Shown here: positions 20,274 to 26,000 of the stretch, in pieces
Position numbering within the stretch: position 1 is the stretch's first letter
Layout of the letters: every line of letters starts with the position of its first letter
Assembly (NCBI RefSeq): GCF_964340395.1
Contig: NC_135562.1
Span: 6,672,634-6,698,633 of the forward strand
From: Glandiceps talaboti
Lineage: Eukaryota > Hemichordata > Enteropneusta > Spengelidae
Direction: 5' to 3'
DNA length: 26,000 nt
The notes under the pieces: model-generated
Databases searched by the model: none
What the model was told of the DNA's origin: nothing
The model's input: only the letters and a program-made list of their open reading frames with translations
Program-made: the position numbers and the translations under genes

Positions 20274-20930
20274 AATAATTCTTCTCAACTGCCTCACCTT
20301 CTCTATTATCATATTCTGAATAATTCATTGTGACACAGTAAAAACGATTAAATTAGGGAACATGCAATCCAGACTGAGCATGCTCAGACGCAAAGGAGTA
20401 TGGGATTATCTGTGGTTAACATAATACCTAATCTGGAGCTACTGATAAAATTAACCTCCCACTATTGTCAGGGTGACTATGAATTGATAATTTGTGGTTA
20501 CAAACAATGTATCAACATTGTTTACAATACTAATTGATTAGTATTTACTATCACTTTTCCCATGATGCAACATTCAACATGGCGGGTTTGCAAGTTCCCT
20601 GTTCCATGTATTCAAAGTGCTAAATTATGAATATAAACAGTGATAAATCATAATTATGAAATATGAATAACAATAGAGCTTGGCATGTGTGAACCATTAT
20701 ATGTAAAACAATTCATTAATATGGAACCGAAAGATCTCTGGCAGTGGAGGATCAAAAGCTGAACTTAGGAACACAGCAGAGCCTATGTTCAGGTAAGATA
20801 AATTATGATCTTATCACACTTACCTTTAGGATAGTATGAAATATTACCACCGTTGTTGATTTACTATTTTGCTAATATTAACACCACAGTACTTTTTTGG
20901 GATATCGTGTCAACAGACTTACGGACACAG
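20274..20930. other. AT-rich sequence right of the LINE
   Basis: No exon recognised. It contains two adjacent small inverted repeats near 20503-20545 (AACAATGT-ATCA-ACATTGTT and AATACTA-ATTGAT-TAGTATT), and CAACATGGCGGG at 20576, which resembles a YY1-type core promoter motif but has no transcript attached. Confidence 0.4.
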
Positions 20931-20939
20931 ACACAGACA

Positions 20940-21072
20940 GACATACATACATACATACATACATACATACATACATACATACATACATACATACATACAT
21001 ACATGCATGCATGCATACATACATACATACATACATACATACATACATACATACATACATACATACATACAT
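20940..21072. repeat. (CATA)n microsatellite with CATG interruption
   Basis: About 130 bp of CATA, broken in the middle by CATGCATGCATG, followed by GACA-rich sequence to about 21130. Confidence 0.95.
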
Positions 21073-21245
21073 GTATATACACAGATAGACACACAGACAA
21101 GTCAAGAAACAGACAGACACAGACACAGGCACAGAAAATATAACTTAGTACACACCTATGTGATGGTAATTTCAAGAACGGGTTAAATTTTGGTAAACAT
21201 TCCACGCATATGATAAAAATATACAGATTACGAAAGTTAGCTACT

Positions 21246-21712
21246 ATGCAAATGACTCATTGAATTCAAAAGCTACAAAATAAGGACACGTACGTGGCCT
21301 TTGTTAGCATGATCAAGAAAGTACCAAATCAGATGAAATTTGAAACTTCCTTTCTGAAGATATTGCCCAATTAATTATTTTAATTACTTATTTCAGTGGA
21401 TAGCAAAATCAAAATAAACTTTATAGGATACGTTTGCTTTGTTATCAATCGTATGTGTAATAATTAAGAGTACATTCTTGAGTTATTGTCTGAATGTCAA
21501 AAGGCAGTAATTATGCAAATGTCTCAGTAAAATGGAATATTACATTATCAAGCTATGTTGTAATTATGCAAATGAGTCATTTAGATAAAATCCTACATCA
21601 AAATGCAATATAGCACACGTGTGCTTTGTTATCATCAATGTATTCACCAAATTATATAACGTTTCAACATTGCATTCGAATATAGCTTGTATGTTTCTTA
21701 TGATATTTGCAT
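21246..21712. promoter_or_regulatory. cluster of octamer/AP-1-like motifs within diverged repeats
   Basis: ATGCAAAT occurs at 21246, 21513 and 21566, and its reverse complement ATTTGCAT at 21705. At 21246 and 21566 it overlaps a TGA(C/G)TCA core, giving ATGCAAATGACTCATT and ATGCAAATGAGTCATT. Following segments share CTTTGTTA-CAT sequence, so these are probably diverged tandem copies. Octamer and TGA(C/G)TCA are known POU and bZIP binding motifs. Regulatory activity is only an inference. Confidence 0.35.
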
Positions 21713-21769
21713 AAGTAACGACTTTCAGTAATTGGATATTACCTAAGGAGGGCACGCTTCAAATAATTT

Positions 21770-23380
21770 ATAATTTGGTTCATACTTTGATGATAACACA
21801 TTGCAGGGCGGTAGCCTGACCAAATTGCCAGGGGGGGGGGGGCAGAACTTTGTCTTGGTGCAATCATTCATTTAAAAGTTAGAAAAGTGGCTAATTTACA
21901 TAACTTTGCATACAATTGACATAATATCTATTTTAGCATACGCAATATCATATGTAAGGCTAGAAAAAATAAAAAAGCTGGTCAAAGGGTAACCTAACCC
22001 ATCTCATTTGGGTAGGTAGGTAGAATTTCATTTTTTTTCTCACAATGCTTGACATGGATAATGCAAACCATATATAATGATAGCAAAATATTTCAGTCAT
22101 CTTGATACTATCTCTTGCAATTTGTGTGCATAGCTACAGGTAGGAAATGTACACAATTCACGGTTACATAAATGTTGTAGCTCCTCTCACCCTGTCTTCT
22201 CAAAAAAATGTTAAGCCCCACCAAATGAAACTCAAGCATCATTTTAGCCACCCCTTCTGTCACCTTAGCACCTACACTAAAGTGGAGATATAAAATTATG
22301 TGGTACAATATGATACATTAAAATAACAGTGATGGCCAACAACAATAATACTCTGAATGAGATTATTTTCCACAGGATGTGGATTTCACACGCATACGGA
22401 GATGTCTCTAATTAGCTCTAGCCTATACAGCGAGGTACTTAGCCAGACACCATCGATCTTGTTTTAGGAGAAAGACAATTATACCTTGATTGCTACTGAT
22501 TGGAGAGACATAAAATATCAAACCATAGACATAATTTAAAGTCTTAAAATACCAGAATTCAAACAATTATGCTATACATTACATATTATCTGGAAGTGTA
22601 TTTTGTTGTGACAAAGCTGAAAGATATTTTGCGGATGTGCACTTGGTAAATGACTTCTCCTGAAGTTTAATTTGGTTCCAAAAAATCCCGAATAAAGAGC
22701 AAAACATTTCAGACTTTGATGGCCCTATGACACAGGCTGTTCAGCCCACTCCCATGGTCGTAAACCTTTGCTCAATTCTTTTTAGTGCACATTGGAAATG
22801 CAACAGCTTAATTTAATCTCAATTCATGCTTGTATGCATCAGCAGAGCCAAGTAAACCACTGTATAAAATATTATATAATTTGGAATAGACTCAAATGTA
22901 TATTGTTACATGTACTATTCAGAAAATATAAAGAAATATCCTTAATTTTGAAACAAATGCGAAGCCCACATGAGGATATATTGCCAAAAGAAATATATGG
23001 GTAGGTTAATTGAACAGCTTTTTCATTTTTTATGACCTAATGTCACATCTTTCAAAGTAGTTGCCGAAAAGATATCGCATTCAAAGTAAAAAACCCAAAC
23101 TTTTCAATAAAAAAATGGATAGGTCTTCCTTTATGTTGGAACCCAAGGTGAACTCAGTGAATTCTCCTTGTCATTATCATTATAATGGAAATAATTGAAG
23201 TTTGGATTTTGATGTCGAAGGTACAACTCTGTTTACAATTCAGGACCATTCTTTCCATAGCAAGTTGTCCCTTCAAAATGAATTGCGTAATAACGCTAGT
23301 GTCATTGCAATGAGATAATTATATCAAACAACATTGTAAATGAGGTCGAGTGCATCTTCGGAGTCACTGCATGCAACAGG
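21770..23380. other. intergenic sequence
   Basis: No supported exon or RNA gene. It holds a 12-base G run at 21831-21842 after GTAGCCTGACC. A 66-codon minus frame (22308-22108) and a 70-codon plus frame (22792-23004) lack any recognisable feature. Confidence 0.45.
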
Positions 23381-23392
23381 CGACCTCACGTT

Positions 23393-23590
23393 GAACGACT
23401 TTTTCCGTCTTTTTTTTTGAGTTTCACTCTCTGACATTATTGCGACTTGCTATCTTCAAATGAAGGAGACTTTCAAGACTACTGTTACTCGCGGAAATTT
23501 CAGTGCATGTGAACTTCTTTTATACTTTCCCGCACAAAGAATTTTTAAAGTTACAATTTTTAACTGGACACAGTTTTATTCAAAGTTAAG
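23393..23590 (+). repeat. dispersed duplicated block, copy 2
   Basis: Matches 10422-10600 from AACGACTTTTTCCGTC through CGCACAAAGAATTTTTAA to CAAAGTTAAG, with about 90% identity by eye outside indels. It lies about 620 bp upstream of the second MCT-like gene's start codon, on the same strand. Confidence 0.85.
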
Positions 23591-23769
23591 TGAGCGTAGA
23601 GATAAAGAGACATATTAGCGAGGAGTCAGTGTACAGTCACTTTTTATTTTAGTGAACCATCAATTTAAATCGCGCATGCAAGGAATTATCACGTAAATAA
23701 CGATTTTAATAACATCGCTATGTATTCAAAAAGTCGCTTTTTTTCGTGTTTTTTCCCCAAAATCTCTAG

Positions 23770-23812
23770 GGGAAACCTGCCCCCCCCCTCCTGCCCCCCC
23801 CCCCCCCTCCGC
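23770..23812. repeat. C-rich tract
   Basis: Two runs of C separated by TCCTG, followed by TCCGCAGGCTACGG. The CAGGCTAC end is the reverse complement of the GTAGCCTG next to the G run at 21831, so both may be parts of one repeat family in opposite orientation. Confidence 0.7.
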
Positions 23813-24206
23813 AGGCTACGGTACTGCATTCCACTTGTCCTATAAATCGCGCACTCGAACGAAACATTTCCTGAAATCACTGTCTACTCACTTGGGTCAA
23901 TGCGGTACTCATCCAATAACATAACTTCACAGCACATGATGGGTTTATGTATAGGACGTTAGGTTAACATTCTAGTACATAGGCAGGGGTTCTGAGACTT
24001 GTGATATGTTATTCTTAAGTTACTGACCTTTTCAGTTGTACGAGCACAAAGCATTGTGTGATTTGCATGTCTTGTGTATACGCATTGTTATATTCTGTAA
24101 TACGCCACCAGGATTGTTATGGGTCACTGCATGCAGGTTCAGTGTGTTGGCTTCGCTGTTTGTCCAAAACAGTGGAATTAGACTTTTTGACACATCTCCC
24201 GGGGCC

Positions 24207-24417
24207 ATGAAGAGCAATGAGCGTAAAACAAAGGCACAATATGGTAGCATTTACTGCTGGTTGGTGGTCTTAGGATGCCATGTGTGTTGTATGTTCACCT
24301 TCGGCACATATCAGGCAATTGGACCAGTAATCGTAAAACTGCAAACCTACTTCAATACAGGGTCAGCTCACACATCATGGATTGTCGCCATATTACTCTG
24401 CTTAGAACTGGGCTTTG
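24207..24417 (+). CDS. second MCT-like (SLC16) transporter, first coding exon, partial
   Basis: ATG at 24207 opens MKSNERKTKAQYGSIYCWLV and continues through helix 1 to SAHTSWIVAILLCLELGF, ending with the first base of Gly at donor TTTG/GTAATG. Over the 57 residues from IYCW, 39 match exon 1 of the complete gene on the minus strand, and the intron phase is the same. The start was chosen to match that paralogue; the frame is open upstream to 24036, and a pyrimidine-rich acceptor (CTTTTCAG) at about 24035 could begin a 5' exon. In the motif before helix 1 the usual DG is replaced by GS (YGSIYCW). No exon 2 was found before the window ends, so the gene is either continued to the right or truncated. 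Confidence 0.75.
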
Positions 24418-26000
24418 GTAATGTATATATTATTTACCTTAAGTGTCAATATTACTCACTGTTCAATGAAGGAAGTTACACGGACCGTTACATTGAATAA
24501 CTTCTTATATCAATACGTTTACCAACCTTTAAATTAAACAATTTGGCATATGTGTGGTTCGTGACACTTAGAAAAGATCCTTAACAAACTAAGACAATGT
24601 AAAATGGGACATAATCTACGAATATTACAAAAATATGCTTGTCAATACTCTTCAACCAAAAACGCTAGTGGTATTTCATCGTTGGCAACTCCCTAGCCTT
24701 CACACAAAGAACATTAAGTAGGTGATACTAGTCATTGTATATGATTGAACCATGCCCTGTTATACCACAATTAATCATCAGAGCACACCGCAATCTCTAC
24801 TTTGTCGTTTAAGAAACATTCCTATGGATAAAAGTACTGGTAAACATTTATTGTCTGGCTATGAATTCACTAGTAGATGCCAATTACTCTGAGGTCTGTT
24901 AAGCAGATAATGGCTACACACCACAAAGGCAAAATGTGGAGTCTAGTGTCCAAATAAGATTAGACAGTATGTGTGTTATTACACATTACATTCTCAGGCA
25001 CTTAATATATTCTTTCAATATTCAAAGCAAATCACTAGTAGGACTCCTGTGCTACATTAACAGTGCCCTAGGAAAATTAGAAAACAAATAGTGTTCTCTG
25101 AATGCAAATTGGGGTGACAGTGAGACACAAGTCCACACCACGTGATACGATCTAAACTAATCACTGAGGTTGGATGAACATGATGTTACAAATTGCGATA
25201 GTCCTCCGCACTTTTTCTAAAATGAAGGAATCTATCTTTTCTGACTTGCATTGATGTGACAGATCCGCATGATACTTTATTGCCAGAAACATATTGAATA
25301 TTTGCTCGCGTGATTGACCTGTTCTTTACGTACAACTCCACATAAGACATTCTGATCCTCTGCAAACTGAATTTTATCTACAATACCATGAATGTAAAAT
25401 TATACACAGAAAAATAGAATATCATCATTGTGTAATATATTAATCACATGATATTACATGACAAAGGAAACCCATTGCTTGCAAAAAATAAATAAATGAT
25501 ATATTTTTTACCGTAAAGTATGCCTTTGTGGTCACTGTACATACCGCAGACACAAATATCACATATCACATTAAGGTCTTTGGTAATAATTTATGATGTA
25601 AGATCACAGCGAGACCTTTGAAATGAAATGTTGCTGAGGTGGTTTAGTTGAAACCCTTCCTATCATAAGTTCATTTCACTTTTGAATTTTGTAAATATAA
25701 TCTAGTTGAAAAGATTAGCCCGATGTATTTATTTTGCAATGAAAAATATGGTGTAATCTCCGTCTATGAACTGAAACGTTTGTAACATAGTTTGCTCTTT
25801 GGGCCTGAGGCCTTATTATTTTGAAATGAATTGAATTGAGAATTCAATTAATAGCATTTGCAATCTGAGACGAAATCTCCTGTAATAATGATTTAAAATA
25901 GATTTAATTGACCTTAAACATATACATACTTAATACAAGATTATATAAGCTCTCATTTATATTAACGTCCAGGTCCTATTGCAAATATATCAGTGAAGAA
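24418..26000. other. presumed intron 1 of the second MCT-like gene
   Basis: No sequence resembling MCT exon 2 (the IGYR-type loop) was seen on the plus strand, nor any repeat or RNA gene. It is AT-rich throughout. Confidence 0.4.

Noticed and set aside
20853-21205. Similar low-complexity frames on both strands
   Set aside because: They are readings of the (CATA)n microsatellite.
24036-24206. N-terminal extension of the second MCT-like gene
   Set aside because: The frame is open, but it begins without an ATG and has no counterpart in the paralogue, whose start matches the ATG at 24207.

Overview
The window is animal nuclear DNA, not bacterial. Short coding exons are flanked by GT/AG splice sites in matching phase. 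The gene families are metazoan: a leucine-rich-repeat protein with cysteine-type LRRs and monocarboxylate-type (SLC16) transporters. There is a full-length LINE, and much of the rest is microsatellite and minisatellite DNA. The AT-rich introns with long tetranucleotide runs suggest an invertebrate, probably marine. The phylum cannot be fixed from this sequence.

Left part (about 0.3-7.3 kb, minus strand): an F-box/LRR-like gene reads right to left. Five exons (6814-6628, 4067-3979, 3105-2992, 2340-2208, 964-899) join with perfect codon phase into an acidic segment followed by LRRs. Weaker candidate exons lie at each end (7288-7232 and 371-293). The introns hold a 42-bp minisatellite, a 51-bp minisatellite, a SINE-like repeat whose tail is related to the 51-bp unit, and a roughly 320-bp hairpin element.

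Middle (about 7.3-14.5 kb): after a gene-poor stretch there is an orphan, damaged transporter exon on the plus strand (9116-9243). A complete four-exon SLC16/MCT-like transporter of 463 residues follows on the minus strand (14479-10739). Its introns hold a 43-45-bp minisatellite family and long tetranucleotide repeats. Complementary repeats flank exon 2.

Right part (about 15.5-26 kb): a non-LTR retrotransposon (minus strand, roughly 20.1-15.5 kb) has an intact ORF1 and an intact endonuclease/reverse transcriptase ORF2. The two ORFs share one frame and are separated by a single UAG, with no AUG before the endonuclease domain. Then come microsatellites, a cluster of octamer/AP-1-like composite motifs, and the first coding exon of a second MCT-like gene on the plus strand (24207-24417). 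The rest of that gene is not visible here. With the orphan exon, this gives three related transporter loci, so the window looks like part of a local SLC16 gene cluster. A block of about 170 bp is repeated near 10.4 kb and 23.4 kb, close to both transporters.
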